Assembly (NCBI RefSeq): GCF_013520865.1
Contig: NZ_JACDXJ010000001.1
Location: forward strand, 2,099,001-2,163,000
Direction of reading: 5' to 3'
Length of the DNA stretch: 64,000 nucleotides
Origin: Microvirga mediterraneensis
GTDB lineage: Bacteria; Pseudomonadota; Alphaproteobacteria; Rhizobiales; Beijerinckiaceae
Notes under the pieces: model-generated
Databases searched by the model: none
The model's input: only the letters and a program-made list of their open reading frames with translations
What the model was told of the DNA's origin: nothing
Part shown: one piece after another, positions 55,014-64,000 of the stretch
Position numbering within the stretch: the stretch's first letter is position 1
Layout: each line of letters opens with the position of its first letter
Made by a program: the position numbers and the translations under genes

Positions 55014-56540
55014 ATGCTGGAATCATTTCAACTGGAAGCCGATGCGGCTTTCCCGACAACGGCGCATGCCGAATTGCAGGACAGCGTCCAGCCGTCCGTT
55101 TCCGTTAAACGACGCCAATCCATCCTCTTCGTCACGTCCGAGATCGCCGATTACATCAAGGCCGGGGGGCTCGGCGAGGTTTCCGCAGCGCTTCCGCGCG
55201 CTCTTCGGCGCCAATACGACGTGCGCATTCTCATTCCGGGCTATCGTCAGGTTCTGTCGCAGATCGGTCCGGTGGAAGAAATCGCCCGTCTGCCGGCTTC
55301 CTTCGGGATTCCCGCCTGCGGCCTGGGGCGCGGCACGACGCAGGACGGCCTGACGGTCTATGTCCTGCTCTGTCCCGAACTCTATGACCGCGACGGCTCG
55401 CCTTATGTCGATGGCTTCGGCATGGACTGGAGCGACAACGACATCCGTTTCGCGCGCCTCGGCCTTGCGGCGGCCGACATCGCCTGCGGCAGCGGCGATC
55501 CTCTATGGCGCGCCGATCTCATGCATCTCAACGACTGGCCGTCGGGTCTCGCATCGGCTTACCTGGCTTGGCGCGGACAGCACATCCCGACCATCCTGAC
55601 AATTCACAACCTGGCCTACCAGGGCAACTTCGACAGAAGCCGGCTGTCGTATCTCGGCATTCCCGACGCGGCGTTTCAGATCAACGGCGTCGAGTTCTAC
55701 GGAAAAGTCTCCTTCCTGAAGGCGGGCATTTACTACTCTTCCCATATCACGACGGTGAGCTCCACCTATGCCCAGGAGATCACGCGGCCGGAATTCGGAT
55801 GCGGTCTCGACGGCCTGCTGCGGACCTGTGCCGAGCAGGGACGGCTGGACGGCATCATCAACGGCATCGACGAGAGCTGGGATCCGAGCCGGGATCCCTA
55901 TCTCGTGAGCCCGTTCTCGGCGGAGAACTGGCGCGGCAAACGCATCAATGCCGACAACGTGCGCGAGAATTTCGGGCTCGCCCTGTCGAATGGGCCGCTC
56001 TTCGCTGTCGTGTCCCGCCTCGTTCACCAGAAAGGCGTCGATCTCGCCATCTCGGCGGCGGAAACCATCGTCTCGCAGGGCGGGCAGATCGCCGTCATCG
56101 GCCAGGGCGAACCGCGTTTCGAATCCGACCTGCAGGCCCTCGCAAACCGTCATCCCGGTTCCGTCGGCGTGAAGATCGGTTACGACGAGGGCGATGCGCG
56201 GCGCATGTATGCCGGCAGCGATTTCCTGCTCATGCCGTCCCGCTTCGAGCCCTGCGGCCTGAGCCAGATGTATGCGCAGCGTTTCGGCTCCCTGCCGATT
56301 GCGCATCGAACCGGCGGACTTGCGGATACCATCGAAGACGGCATCAACGGATTCCTGTTCGGGGAACCTTCGCTCAACCGCTTCATGGATGCCATCAAGA
56401 GAGGCCTGGAAACCTTCCGGTCGGGATCTCGCCTCACAGCCATGCGAAGGGCTGCGATGAGCCGACCGCACGGTTGGGACCGATCCGCGTCGCGCTATCA
56501 GGAAGTCTACGAGCGTGCCTGCCGGACGGCGCTTGCGTAA
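55014..56540 (+). CDS. glgA: Glycogen synthase, second copy (GT5 family)
   Basis: A 508-residue paralogue of the glgA at 41301. It carries KAGGLGEVSAALPRAL in place of KTGGLADV, with LTIHNLAYQGNF, VSRLVHQKGVDLA and [12 protein letters not shown], so the catalytic set is present. An extra 35-residue acidic N-terminal stretch precedes the fold (MLESFQLEADAAFPTTAHAE). The two copies differ clearly over their length, so it is an old duplication or separate acquisition. It stands alone, divergent from treZ and ended by a terminator at 56569, suggesting its own regulation, possibly making maltooligosaccharides for trehalose. Confidence 0.92.
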   Translation: MLESFQLEADAAFPTTAHAELQDSVQPSVSVKRRQSILFVTSEIADYIKAGGLGEVSAALPRALRRQYDVRILIPGYRQVLSQIGPVEEIARLPASFGIPACGLGRGTTQDGLTVYVLLCPELYDRDGSPYVDGFGMDWSDNDIRFARLGLAAADIACGSGDPLWRADLMHLNDWPSGLASAYLAWRGQHIPTILTIHNLAYQGNFDRSRLSYLGIPDAAFQINGVEFYGKVSFLKAGIYYSSHITTVSSTYAQEITRPEFGCGLDGLLRTCAEQGRLDGIINGIDESWDPSRDPYLVSPFSAENWRGKRINADNVRENFGLALSNGPLFAVVSRLVHQKGVDLAISAAETIVSQGGQIAVIGQGEPRFESDLQALANRHPGSVGVKIGYDEGDARRMYAGSDFLLMPSRFEPCGLSQMYAQRFGSLPIAHRTGGLADTIEDGINGFLFGEPSLNRFMDAIKRGLETFRSGSRLTAMRRAAMSRPHGWDRSASRYQEVYERACRTALA

Positions 56541-56568
56541 CTCCTTCCCACACCGGGACACGGACACG

Positions 56569-56597
56569 ATGGGCTGACCTATGTTCAGCCCATTTTT
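56569..56597 (+). terminator. Rho-independent terminator after the second glgA
   Basis: Perfect nine-base stem ATGGGCTGA/TCAGCCCAT (56569-56577 with 56585-56593), seven-base loop, then a T-run from the end of the stem (56593-56597). It lies 29 bases after the glgA stop and isolates it from the urea operon. Confidence 0.88.
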
Positions 56598-56717
56598 CGT
56601 TCATCCTGATCGACGAATAAATGGCGCCGACATGATGTTGCAGCCTTATTCTTAAGCCTCTGCCGTTTTTTCGGGCATGTGCCGTATGACCGGATTCCCG
56701 TCGTCGGCTGTAGAGAA

Positions 56718-56737
56718 ATGCTTCGGACCTGAAGCAT
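56718..56737. promoter_or_regulatory. Dyad ATGCTTC-N6-GAAGCAT upstream of the sigma-54 promoter
   Basis: Perfect seven-base inverted repeat with a six-base spacer, ending 17 bases before the -24 element. It does not match the NtrC consensus (TGCACC-N5-GGTGCA) well, so the factor is uncertain. Confidence 0.35.
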
Positions 56738-56753
56738 AAGGCGTTCTTCGAAC

Positions 56754-56769
56754 TGGCATGGTTCTTGCG
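56754..56769 (+). promoter_or_regulatory. Sigma-54 (-24/-12) promoter of the urea uptake operon
   Basis: TGGCATGGTTCTTGCG matches the RpoN consensus TGGCAC-N5-TTGC with one change, with GG and GC ten bases apart as required. Transcription would start about 12 bases later, giving a leader near 40 bases before the urtA ATG at 56819. Sigma-54 control fits nitrogen limitation and an NtrC-type activator. Confidence 0.75.
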
Positions 56770-56818
56770 TAATCACCCGGCGTTGCACCTGAAACAGGGC
56801 GGCCGAGGGAGAGGACCT

Positions 56819-58108
56819 ATGTCGATGTTGAAGATGACCCGTAGACACCTGATGGCGCTGGCCTCCGCCGCGCTGGTCTCCGGCGCTGTCATGGGAACGG
56901 CGCAGGCGCAGGAGACCATCAAGGTCGGCGTTCTGCATTCCCTGTCCGGCACGATGGCGATCAGCGAGACGACGCTGAAGGACGTCATGCTGATGCTCAT
57001 CGAGGAGCAGAACAGGAAGGGCGGCCTGCTCGGCAAAAAGCTCGAGGCCGTGGTCGTCGATCCTGCTTCCAACTGGCCTCTCTTCGCCGAGAAAGCACGC
57101 GAGCTGATCAGCCAGAACAAGGTTGCGGCCGTGTTCGGATGCTGGACCTCCGTATCCCGCAAATCCGTTCTCCCGGTGTTCAAGGAACTCAACAGCATCC
57201 TCTTCTATCCCGTGCAATACGAGGGCGAGGAAAGCGAGCGGAACGTGTTCTACACGGGCGCCGCGCCGAACCAGCAGGCCATTCCGGCCGTCGATTATCT
57301 CGCCAAGGAAGAGAAGGTCGAGCGCTGGGTGCTTGCCGGCACCGACTACGTCTATCCGCGCACGACCAACAAGATCCTCGAAGCCTACCTGAAGTCCAAG
57401 GGCGTGAAGTCCGAGGACATCATGATCAACTATACGCCGTTCGGTCATTCCGATTGGCAGACCATCGTGGCCGATATCAAGAAGTTCGGATCGGCCGGCA
57501 AGAAGACCGCCGTCGTCTCCACCATCAACGGCGACGCCAACGTGCCGTTCTACAAGGAACTCGCCAACCAGGGCGTGAAGGCGACGGACATTCCGGTCGT
57601 GGCCTTCTCCGTCGGCGAGGAGGAACTTGCCGGGATCGACACGAAGCCTCTCGTCGGACACCTCGCCGCGTGGAACTATTTCCAGTCCGTCGACACGCCC
57701 GACAACAAGGCCTTCATCGAAAAATGGAAGGCCTTCACCAAGAACGACAAGCGCGTCACCAACGACCCCATGGAGGCTCACGTGATCGGCTTCAACATGT
57801 GGGTGAAGGCGGTCGAGAAGGCAGGGAGCACCGATCCCGACAAGGTCATCGACGCCATCGTGGGCGTCGAGGTTCCGAACCTGACCGGCGGCGTTTCCAA
57901 GATGCTCCCGAACCATCACATCACCAAGCCGGTTCTCATCGGCGAGATCAAGGAGGATGGGCAATTCGAAACGGTCTCGCAGACGGACGCGCTCGTCCCG
58001 GGCGATGCCTGGTCCAAGTACCTCGAAGGCTCGAAGGACATGATCGCCGACTGGAAGGATCTCAAGTGCGGCAACTACAACACCGTCACGAAGAAGTGCG
58101 GCGCCTGA
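56819..58108 (+). CDS. urtA: Urea ABC transporter substrate-binding protein
   Basis: A 429-residue periplasmic binding protein. The signal peptide has twin arginines (MTRRHLMALASAALVSGAVM, cleavage near AQA-QE), so Tat export is possible. The mature part matches UrtA of the branched-chain amino acid binding family: IKVGVLHSLSGTMAISET, EEQNRKGGLLGKKLE, and a urea-site region FGCWTSVSRKSVLP. AGAGGA precedes the ATG. First gene of the urt-ure unit, expressed from the sigma-54 promoter 50 bases upstream. Confidence 0.94.
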   Translation: MSMLKMTRRHLMALASAALVSGAVMGTAQAQETIKVGVLHSLSGTMAISETTLKDVMLMLIEEQNRKGGLLGKKLEAVVVDPASNWPLFAEKARELISQNKVAAVFGCWTSVSRKSVLPVFKELNSILFYPVQYEGEESERNVFYTGAAPNQQAIPAVDYLAKEEKVERWVLAGTDYVYPRTTNKILEAYLKSKGVKSEDIMINYTPFGHSDWQTIVADIKKFGSAGKKTAVVSTINGDANVPFYKELANQGVKATDIPVVAFSVGEEELAGIDTKPLVGHLAAWNYFQSVDTPDNKAFIEKWKAFTKNDKRVTNDPMEAHVIGFNMWVKAVEKAGSTDPDKVIDAIVGVEVPNLTGGVSKMLPNHHITKPVLIGEIKEDGQFETVSQTDALVPGDAWSKYLEGSKDMIADWKDLKCGNYNTVTKKCGA

Positions 58109-58178
58109 TCTAGGCGCGCGACGCAACGAGGGCGGCCCTCCAGCCGTCCTCGCCCGATCCTCCGTTCGAAGTGATTGC

Positions 58179-59768
58179 ATGACCAGCTTGCGCAGCATTC
58201 TGCAGACCTTCGTTCTGCTCATCGGAACGATGTCGGCCGCCATGGCCGGGCCCTATGAGGACGCCCTGCCCAAATTCGCGACTGACAGCTATTCCGACAC
58301 GGAGGTCGCCATCGGGGCCGTTGCGGGCAGTGGCCATGCCCAGGCCATGAGCCTCGTCGAAGCCCTGCGCGACGGGCGGCTGATGGCCGTTGCGGGTCAG
58401 GTCTATATCCGCGAGGCTGCAGGCGGGTTCGTCGACGCCGCGACAGGACAGGCGGTCGCGCCTCCCGCCGGTGCCAAGCCGGTGCGGGTCAACAATCGCG
58501 TCCGTCGCGCCATTGAGGCTGCGCTCGGCAGCATGACCTTGCTCAGCCCCGACGCAGGGATCCGCATGGATGCAGCCCGTGCCGTCTTTCGCTCACGCGA
58601 TGCTGCGGCGCTTCCGACGCTCGATCGAGCCATCGCTCAGGAGCGCGACATCGGCGTGCGAGAGGCGCTTGCAAGTGCACGCGCTGCAATTCTCCTCGGC
58701 AAACCTGATGCCTCATCGGCCGAAAAGATTTCCGCCATCGAAACCCTGCGAGTTCGGGGCGACCAGGATGTGCTGGCGCTCCTGTCCTCTCTGCCGTCCG
58801 GAACGCCCGGGGAGGTCTCCGATGCTGCGAGTAAGGCCGCCGACGGCATTCGCTCGCGGCTGGCGCTCTGGAGCGGCGTGCAGAATGTCTGGTATGGGAT
58901 CTCCCTCGGTTCCGTGCTGCTGCTGGCCGCCATCGGCCTCGCCATAACCTTCGGCACCATGGGCGTCATCAACATGGCCCATGGCGAGATGGTCATGATC
59001 GGCGCCTATACAACCTTCCTGGTGCAGGAGGTGATCCGAAACCACGCTCCCGGTCTCTTCGGAGGATCCTTGTTCATCGCGCTGCCGCTCGCCTTCCTGG
59101 TGGCAGGATCGATCGGCATCCTCATCGAGCGGACCATCATCCGCTTCCTGTACGGGCGGCCGCTCGAAACGCTTCTCGCCACATGGGGCCTGTCGCTCAT
59201 CCTGCAGCAGGGCGTGCGCACGATCTTCGGCCCCACCAACCGTGAGGTCGGCACGCCCGCATGGATGAGCGGAGCGCTGGAGATCGGGGGCTTAAGCCTC
59301 ACTTACAACCGTATCGCCATCGTGATCTTCGCCTTCGCGGTCTTTTCGGCGCTGCTCCTCGTGCTGCGCTACACGCCGCTCGGCCTCCATGTCCGTGCCG
59401 TCACGCAGAATCGACGGATGGCGGGCTCCATGGGCATCCGCACCAACCGCATCGACGCGCTGGCCTTCGGGCTCGGATCCAGCGTCGCCGGGATTGCCGG
59501 CGTGGCTCTCTCGCAGATCGACAACGTCAGTCCCAATCTCGGCCAGGGCTATATCATCGACAGCTTCATGGTGGTCGTGTTCGGCGGCGTCGGCAACCTC
59601 TGGGGCACGCTGGTCGGCGCCATGACGCTCGGCGTCGCCAACAAGCTGCTCGAACCCTATGCGGGCGCGGTGCTCGGCAAGATCGTGCTGCTCGTCGCGA
59701 TCATTCTCTTCATCCAGAGGCGTCCGCGCGGTCTGTTCGCGCTCAAAGGCAGGGCGGTGGAAGCATGA
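58179..59768 (+). CDS. urtB: Urea ABC transporter permease UrtB
   Basis: A 529-residue protein: a signal-like first segment and a long, Ala-rich soluble region (about residues 25-230) precede a LivH-type permease domain (about 235-529, GLAITFGTMGVINMAHGEM, GTLVGAMTLG). The N-terminal extension is usual in UrtB and probably periplasmic, with helical-repeat character. Its start lacks a strong ribosome site, and 70 bases separate it from urtA. The stop overlaps urtC (ATGA). Confidence 0.93.
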   Translation: MTSLRSILQTFVLLIGTMSAAMAGPYEDALPKFATDSYSDTEVAIGAVAGSGHAQAMSLVEALRDGRLMAVAGQVYIREAAGGFVDAATGQAVAPPAGAKPVRVNNRVRRAIEAALGSMTLLSPDAGIRMDAARAVFRSRDAAALPTLDRAIAQERDIGVREALASARAAILLGKPDASSAEKISAIETLRVRGDQDVLALLSSLPSGTPGEVSDAASKAADGIRSRLALWSGVQNVWYGISLGSVLLLAAIGLAITFGTMGVINMAHGEMVMIGAYTTFLVQEVIRNHAPGLFGGSLFIALPLAFLVAGSIGILIERTIIRFLYGRPLETLLATWGLSLILQQGVRTIFGPTNREVGTPAWMSGALEIGGLSLTYNRIAIVIFAFAVFSALLLVLRYTPLGLHVRAVTQNRRMAGSMGIRTNRIDALAFGLGSSVAGIAGVALSQIDNVSPNLGQGYIIDSFMVVVFGGVGNLWGTLVGAMTLGVANKLLEPYAGAVLGKIVLLVAIILFIQRRPRGLFALKGRAVEA

Positions 59769-60901
59769 CAACGCAATCCGTGCTCGATCGCCAGAGCATC
59801 ATCGTTCTTGTCCTGCTGGGAGCGGCCGCCATTCTGGTGCCGGTCCTGAACATGGCGGTCGCTCAAGGATCGCCGCTTCACCTGTCCGACCATCTCGTGC
59901 CGCTCATCGGGAAGTATGTCTGCTTCGCCCTGCTGGCGCTCTCGGTCGACCTGATCTGGGGCTTCTGCGGCATTCTCTCGCTCGGCCACGGGGCCTTCTT
60001 CGCCCTCGGCGGCTATGCGATGGGCATGCATCTCATGCGCCAGATCGGTCCGCGCGGAGTTTATGCCGATCCGATCCTGCCGGACTTCATGGTCTTCCTG
60101 AACTGGAAGGATCTGCCCTGGTTCTGGCATGGCTTCGACTGGTTCCCGTTCGCGGCCCTCATGGTGCCTGTCGTGCCGGGCCTTCTCGCCTTCGTGTTCG
60201 GCTGGTTCGCCTTCCGCTCGCGGGTGACCGGCGTCTACCTTTCCATCATCACGCAGGCCATGACCTTCGCGCTGATGCTCGCCTTCTTTCGCAATGACAT
60301 GGGCTTCGGCGGCAATAACGGATTGACCGACTTCAAGGACATTCTCGGCTTCCCGGTCCAATCCGCGTCCACGCGCATCGTTCTCTTCGTCCTGTCCGTC
60401 GCGGCACTCGCCGGGGGCTATCTGCTGTGCCGCTGGGTCGTGAACTCCAAGTTCGGCAAGGTACTCGTGGCTTTACGCGACGCGGAGAGCCGGACACGCT
60501 TTCTCGGTTACCGTGTCGAGCACTACAAGCTCGCGGTCTTCACGCTCTCGGCCATGCTGGCTGGCGTGGCGGGCGCGCTCTACGTGCCGCAGGTCGGCAT
60601 CATCAACCCGAGCGAGTTCGCGCCGGCCAATTCCATCGAGGTCGTGGTCTGGGTGGCAGTCGGCGGCCGCGGGACCCTGGCTGGTCCCATCCTCGGCGCG
60701 CTTCTGGTCAATGCGGGCAAGACCTGGTTCACCGGGGTTCTGCCGGAATTCTGGCTCTTCGCCCTCGGTGGCCTCTTCGTCTTCGTCACGCTCCTGATGC
60801 CGCGGGGCATCCTCTGCGCGGTCAAGGATTTCTGGACCAACGTCACCCAAAGAATGCAGTCCCGGCCTGTTCCTGAGACCGCCTCGCAGGCGGCGGAGTA
60901 G
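59765..60901 (+). CDS. urtC: Urea ABC transporter permease UrtC
   Basis: A 378-residue LivM-type permease with about ten hydrophobic segments. Family motifs are LIWGFCGILSLGHGAFFALGG, FRNDMGFGGNNGLTDFKDIL and VWVAVGGRGTLAGPILGALL. Forms the heterodimeric membrane channel with UrtB. Coupled by ATGA overlap with urtB; frames extending further upstream are only overlap with urtB. urtD follows five bases after the stop. Confidence 0.94.
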   Translation: MTTQSVLDRQSIIVLVLLGAAAILVPVLNMAVAQGSPLHLSDHLVPLIGKYVCFALLALSVDLIWGFCGILSLGHGAFFALGGYAMGMHLMRQIGPRGVYADPILPDFMVFLNWKDLPWFWHGFDWFPFAALMVPVVPGLLAFVFGWFAFRSRVTGVYLSIITQAMTFALMLAFFRNDMGFGGNNGLTDFKDILGFPVQSASTRIVLFVLSVAALAGGYLLCRWVVNSKFGKVLVALRDAESRTRFLGYRVEHYKLAVFTLSAMLAGVAGALYVPQVGIINPSEFAPANSIEVVVWVAVGGRGTLAGPILGALLVNAGKTWFTGVLPEFWLFALGGLFVFVTLLMPRGILCAVKDFWTNVTQRMQSRPVPETASQAAE

Positions 60902-60905
60902 GCAC

Positions 60906-61658
60906 ATGACGGCACCCATCACTCCGACTCTGCTTTACCTCGACAATGTCTCCGTATCCTTCGATGGGTTCCGCGCCCTGAACGCCCTATCGCTCGCCGT
61001 CGACCATGCGGAGATGCGCGCCATCATCGGCCCCAACGGAGCGGGCAAGACCACGATGATGGACGTGATCACCGGCAAGACCCGCCCGAACGAAGGCACG
61101 GCGCTCTTCGAGGGAACGCACGACCTGACGGCACTCGACGAGGCCGCGATCGCGGAACTCGGGATCGGTCGCAAGTTCCAGACGCCGACCGTGTTCGAGA
61201 TGCACAGCGTCGAGGACAATATCCTGCTCGCCCTCAAGGAGAACCGGTCGCCCATCGCCACGCTCCTGTCGCGGCGCAGCGCCCGGGAGCGCGAGCGGAT
61301 CGATGTTCTGTTGGAGCGGGTGCGCCTGACGACGCATCGTCGCCGCAAGGCAGGGGAATTGTCGCATGGACAGAAGCAATGGCTGGAGATCGGCATGCTG
61401 CTGGCGCAGCAGCCCAAGCTTCTGCTGATCGACGAGCCGGCCGCCGGCATGACCGATCAGGAAACGGCCGAAACGGCCGAGCTTCTGCGCGACATTGCGA
61501 AGACGCAGGCCGTCGTCGTGGTGGAGCATGACATGACCTTCGTGCGCGATCTCGACGTGAAGGTCACCTGCCTTCACGAAGGCTCCGTGCTCGCCGAGGG
61601 GACGCTCGATGCGGTGAGTGCAAACGAGCGGGTCGTCGAGGTTTATCTGGGACGATGA
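60906..61658 (+). CDS. urtD: Urea ABC transporter ATP-binding protein UrtD
   Basis: A 250-residue LivG-type ATPase. Walker A GPNGAGKTTMMDV, signature region GELSHGQKQWLEIGM, Walker B LLLIDEPAAGMTDQE and the H-loop VVVEHDMTFVR. Powers uptake with UrtE. Start has GGAG seven bases upstream; its stop overlaps urtE (ATGA). Confidence 0.95.
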   Translation: MTAPITPTLLYLDNVSVSFDGFRALNALSLAVDHAEMRAIIGPNGAGKTTMMDVITGKTRPNEGTALFEGTHDLTALDEAAIAELGIGRKFQTPTVFEMHSVEDNILLALKENRSPIATLLSRRSARERERIDVLLERVRLTTHRRRKAGELSHGQKQWLEIGMLLAQQPKLLLIDEPAAGMTDQETAETAELLRDIAKTQAVVVVEHDMTFVRDLDVKVTCLHEGSVLAEGTLDAVSANERVVEVYLGR

Positions 61659-62356
61659 CCATGCTCTCTGTCGAAAACCTCTCCGTCTATTACGGTGCCG
61701 CACAGGCCCTGCGCGGCGTCTCCGTCAGCGCCTCCATCGGCGAGGTCACCTGCGTGCTCGGGCGGAACGGCGTCGGCAAGACATCGTTGCTGCGCGCCAT
61801 CGCCGGGCATCGTCCGATTGTGGGCGGCAGCATCCATTTCGAAGGCCGTGACATCGCACGTCTGAAACCCTTCGAGCGGGCGGCGCTCGGCATCGCCTAT
61901 GTGCCGCAGGGCCGCGAGATCTTTCCGCTCCTGACGGTCAAGGAGAACCTCGAGACGGGCTTTGCGCCATTGAAGCGCGGCGAGAAGACGATCCCAGAGG
62001 AGGTCTTCGAGCTGTTCCCGGTTCTGAAATCCATGCTGGGCCGGCGCGGGGGCGACCTGTCCGGCGGTCAGCAGCAGCAACTGGCCATCGGGCGAGCCCT
62101 CGTGACCCGTCCGCGCCTGCTCGTGCTCGACGAGCCCACGGAGGGCATCCAGCCGTCCATCATCAAGGATATCGGTCGGGCCATCGCTTATCTGCGCGGG
62201 CGGAAGGACATGGCGATCCTCCTGGTCGAGCAGTATTTCGACTTCGCTCGCGACCTGGCCGACCGGTTCGTGGTGATGGAGCGGGGCGAGGTCGTGCAGC
62301 ATGGCGACCGCTCGGCACTTGAGGGAGACGATGTCCGTCAGCGCTTGGCCATTTGA
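61655..62356 (+). CDS. urtE: Urea ABC transporter ATP-binding protein UrtE
   Basis: A 233-residue LivF-type ATPase. Walker A GRNGVGKTSLLRA, signature GGDLSGGQQQQLAIGRAL, Walker B LLVLDEPTEGIQPS and VEQYFDFARDLADR, the last two typical of UrtE. Overlaps urtD by four bases and ureD by 26, so translation continues into the urease genes. Confidence 0.95.
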   Translation: MTMLSVENLSVYYGAAQALRGVSVSASIGEVTCVLGRNGVGKTSLLRAIAGHRPIVGGSIHFEGRDIARLKPFERAALGIAYVPQGREIFPLLTVKENLETGFAPLKRGEKTIPEEVFELFPVLKSMLGRRGGDLSGGQQQQLAIGRALVTRPRLLVLDEPTEGIQPSIIKDIGRAIAYLRGRKDMAILLVEQYFDFARDLADRFVVMERGEVVQHGDRSALEGDDVRQRLAI

Positions 62357-63188
62357 TGGCGTCTCCCAATCGGTATCTCAACAGCGTCAGAGGGCGGTCG
62401 GGCGGGTTGCGTTCGGCGCCGTCGGCTTGGACGGCCGCACCCGTCCCATGCGCATTGAGGAGAGCGGGTCCATGCGGATCAGGCTCCCGAAGGGGCAGGG
62501 GAGCGGTCTCGACGCGGTCCTCGTCAACACGGCGGGCGGGATCGCCTGTGGGGATCGCTTTTCCGTTCAGGTCGAAGTGCGTTCCGGTGCCACGGTGACG
62601 GTGGCGACACCGGCGGCCGAGAAGGTCTACCGGTCGGATGGTCCGGTTGCCGAGCTCGTGGTTGACCTCAAGGTCGCGGTGGAGGCGCGGCTCGACTGGC
62701 TGCCTCAGGAGACCATCCTGTTCGACCGGGCGCGCCTCCGCCGGAGCCTCTCTGTCGAAATGGCCGAGAATGCGAGCCTGACATTGTTCGAGGCCGTCGT
62801 GTTCGGGCGCGAAGCGCGGGCGGAGCGCATCGTCGACGGGCTTTTCGAGGATCGTTGGCGCGTCCGGCGGGGAGGGCGTCTCGTCTATGCCGATACGCTG
62901 CGGCTCGACGGCCCGATCGACGATCTTCTTCAGAAACCCGTCGTCGGCAGGGGAGCGCGCGTCTTCGCCACAATGATCCATGCCGCGCCCGATGCGGAGG
63001 CGCGCCTGGACGCCGCGCGCGAACATCTCTCGTCCGTCGCCGACGGCTGCGATGCCGCGGCCAGCGCGTGGAACGGCCTTCTCGCCGTGCGCTTCTGCGC
63101 GATGAAGGTCGAAGCGCTCCGTTCTGCCGCGATACCGTTCCTGCTCGCCTTTCGCGGCGAGCCCCTGCCTCGCGTCTGGCTCAGCTAG
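62331..63188 (+). CDS. ureD: Urease accessory protein UreD
   Basis: A 285-residue chaperone that, with UreF and UreG, loads carbamylated nickel into urease. Family motifs are NTAGGIACGDRFSV, TPAAEKVYRSDGPVA, LDWLPQETILFDRARLRRSL and LFEAVVFGREAR. Start at ATG 62331 behind GAGGGAG, inside urtE; an earlier ATG at 62301 in the same frame is less likely. First of the urease genes. Confidence 0.93.
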   Translation: MSVSAWPFDGVSQSVSQQRQRAVGRVAFGAVGLDGRTRPMRIEESGSMRIRLPKGQGSGLDAVLVNTAGGIACGDRFSVQVEVRSGATVTVATPAAEKVYRSDGPVAELVVDLKVAVEARLDWLPQETILFDRARLRRSLSVEMAENASLTLFEAVVFGREARAERIVDGLFEDRWRVRRGGRLVYADTLRLDGPIDDLLQKPVVGRGARVFATMIHAAPDAEARLDAAREHLSSVADGCDAAASAWNGLLAVRFCAMKVEALRSAAIPFLLAFRGEPLPRVWLS

Positions 63189-63197
63189 GGTCGAACC

Positions 63198-63817
63198 ATG
63201 CAACTCACCCCCCGTGAAAAAGACAAGCTCCTCATCGCCATGGCGGCCATGGTCGCACGCCGCAGGCTGGAGCGCGGCGTGAAGCTCAATCATCCGGAGG
63301 CCATCGCCCTCATCACCGACACGGTCGTCGAAGGCGCGCGCGACGGGCGATCCGTCGCCGAGCTGATGGAAGCGGGCGCACATGTCATTACCGCCGATCA
63401 GGTGATGGAAGGCATCGCCGAGATGATCCACGACGTGCAGGTGGAAGCGACCTTTCCCGATGGCACCAAGCTCGTCACCGTGCATCACCCGATCCGTGGC
63501 GCGGCTTCCAGGGACGTTCCCGGGGAGGTGACCGCGCAGGAGGGCGAGATCGTCTTCAACGAAGGCGCCGAGCGCACCGTTCTCACGGTCGCCAATACGG
63601 GCGACCGGCCGATTCAGGTCGGCAGCCATTACCACTTCTTCGAAACCAATCCGGCCCTGTCCTTCGACCGCGAGAAGGCGCGCGGCATGCGGCTCGACAT
63701 CGCGCCCGGCACGGCTGTGCGCTTCGAGCCCGGCGCCACGCGCGAGGTGGTGCTGGTTCCGCTGTCCGGAAAGCGTGAGGTCTATGGATTCCGCCAGGGT
63801 GTGATGGGGGCGCTGTG

Positions 63818-63818
<1 letters not shown>
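63198..63818 (+). CDS. ureAB: Urease gamma and beta subunits fused in one protein
   Basis: A 206-residue fusion. Residues 1-100 are the gamma subunit ([40 protein letters not shown]); residues about 107-206 are the beta subunit ([35 protein letters not shown]). Most bacteria encode these separately (ureA and ureB), while fused forms occur in Helicobacter and scattered others, including some Rhizobiales. The catalytic site is in UreC, encoded next. The stop touches the ureC start. Confidence 0.95.

Positions 63819-64000
<182 letters not shown>

Overview
The window is GC-rich, densely coded DNA from an alphaproteobacterium, most likely a Hyphomicrobiales (Rhizobiales) member near Methylobacteriaceae/Microvirga. 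This rests on the TamB end, a DUF2934 protein, a urease gamma/beta fusion, a MalQ-TreY fusion, the alphaproteobacterial form of the SOS box (GTTC-N7-GTTC) and a typical rhizobial intergenic inverted repeat. Genus is an inference. No rRNA, tRNA, intact insertion sequence, CRISPR array or phage module was seen.

Region by region: 1-1793 is the 3' end of tamB, followed by what looks like a decayed AsnC/Lrp fragment. 2236-10196 holds two translationally coupled soluble hybrid histidine kinases; the first is a 1950-residue protein with about ten HAMP-type repeats. 10274-10504 is a small hypothetical gene. 10721-18540 is a sugar-acid locus: an SDR, an FAD oxidase and an enolase-superfamily dehydratase transcribed leftward, and a TRAP transporter plus a DenD-like dehydrogenase transcribed rightward. 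18560-24092 holds small uncharacterised genes, a globin-coupled chemoreceptor-like sensor, an HtrA-fold protein lacking all three catalytic residues, an aldo/keto reductase and an inositol-monophosphatase family enzyme.

24083-30466 is an amino-acid catabolic locus: a YheO/DauR-type regulator and two paralogous aminotransferases facing away from each other across a palindrome, then an M20 peptidase, a threonine-dehydratase-like enzyme and an ornithine-cyclodeaminase-like reductase. 30473-33178 holds two unknown genes and serA, which has a strongly structured leader. 33781-39866 is an envelope region: an O-antigen-ligase-like protein, then homologues of E. coli YbhP, YbhN and ClsB, a DedA protein and a DUF2934 protein.

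39991-56540 is a glycogen/trehalose block. glgC-glgA run rightward; treZ, malQ-treY (fused), glgB and glgX run leftward; a second glgA runs rightward. Together they can make ADP-glucose, polymerise and branch alpha-glucan, debranch it, and convert maltooligosaccharides to trehalose. Between the first glgA and glgX lies a 668-bp gap without a convincing gene that carries a near-ideal SOS-box promoter. 56754-64000 is a nitrogen-scavenging operon: a sigma-54 promoter, the urea ABC transporter urtABCDE, then ureD, fused ureAB and the start of ureC, which runs off the window.
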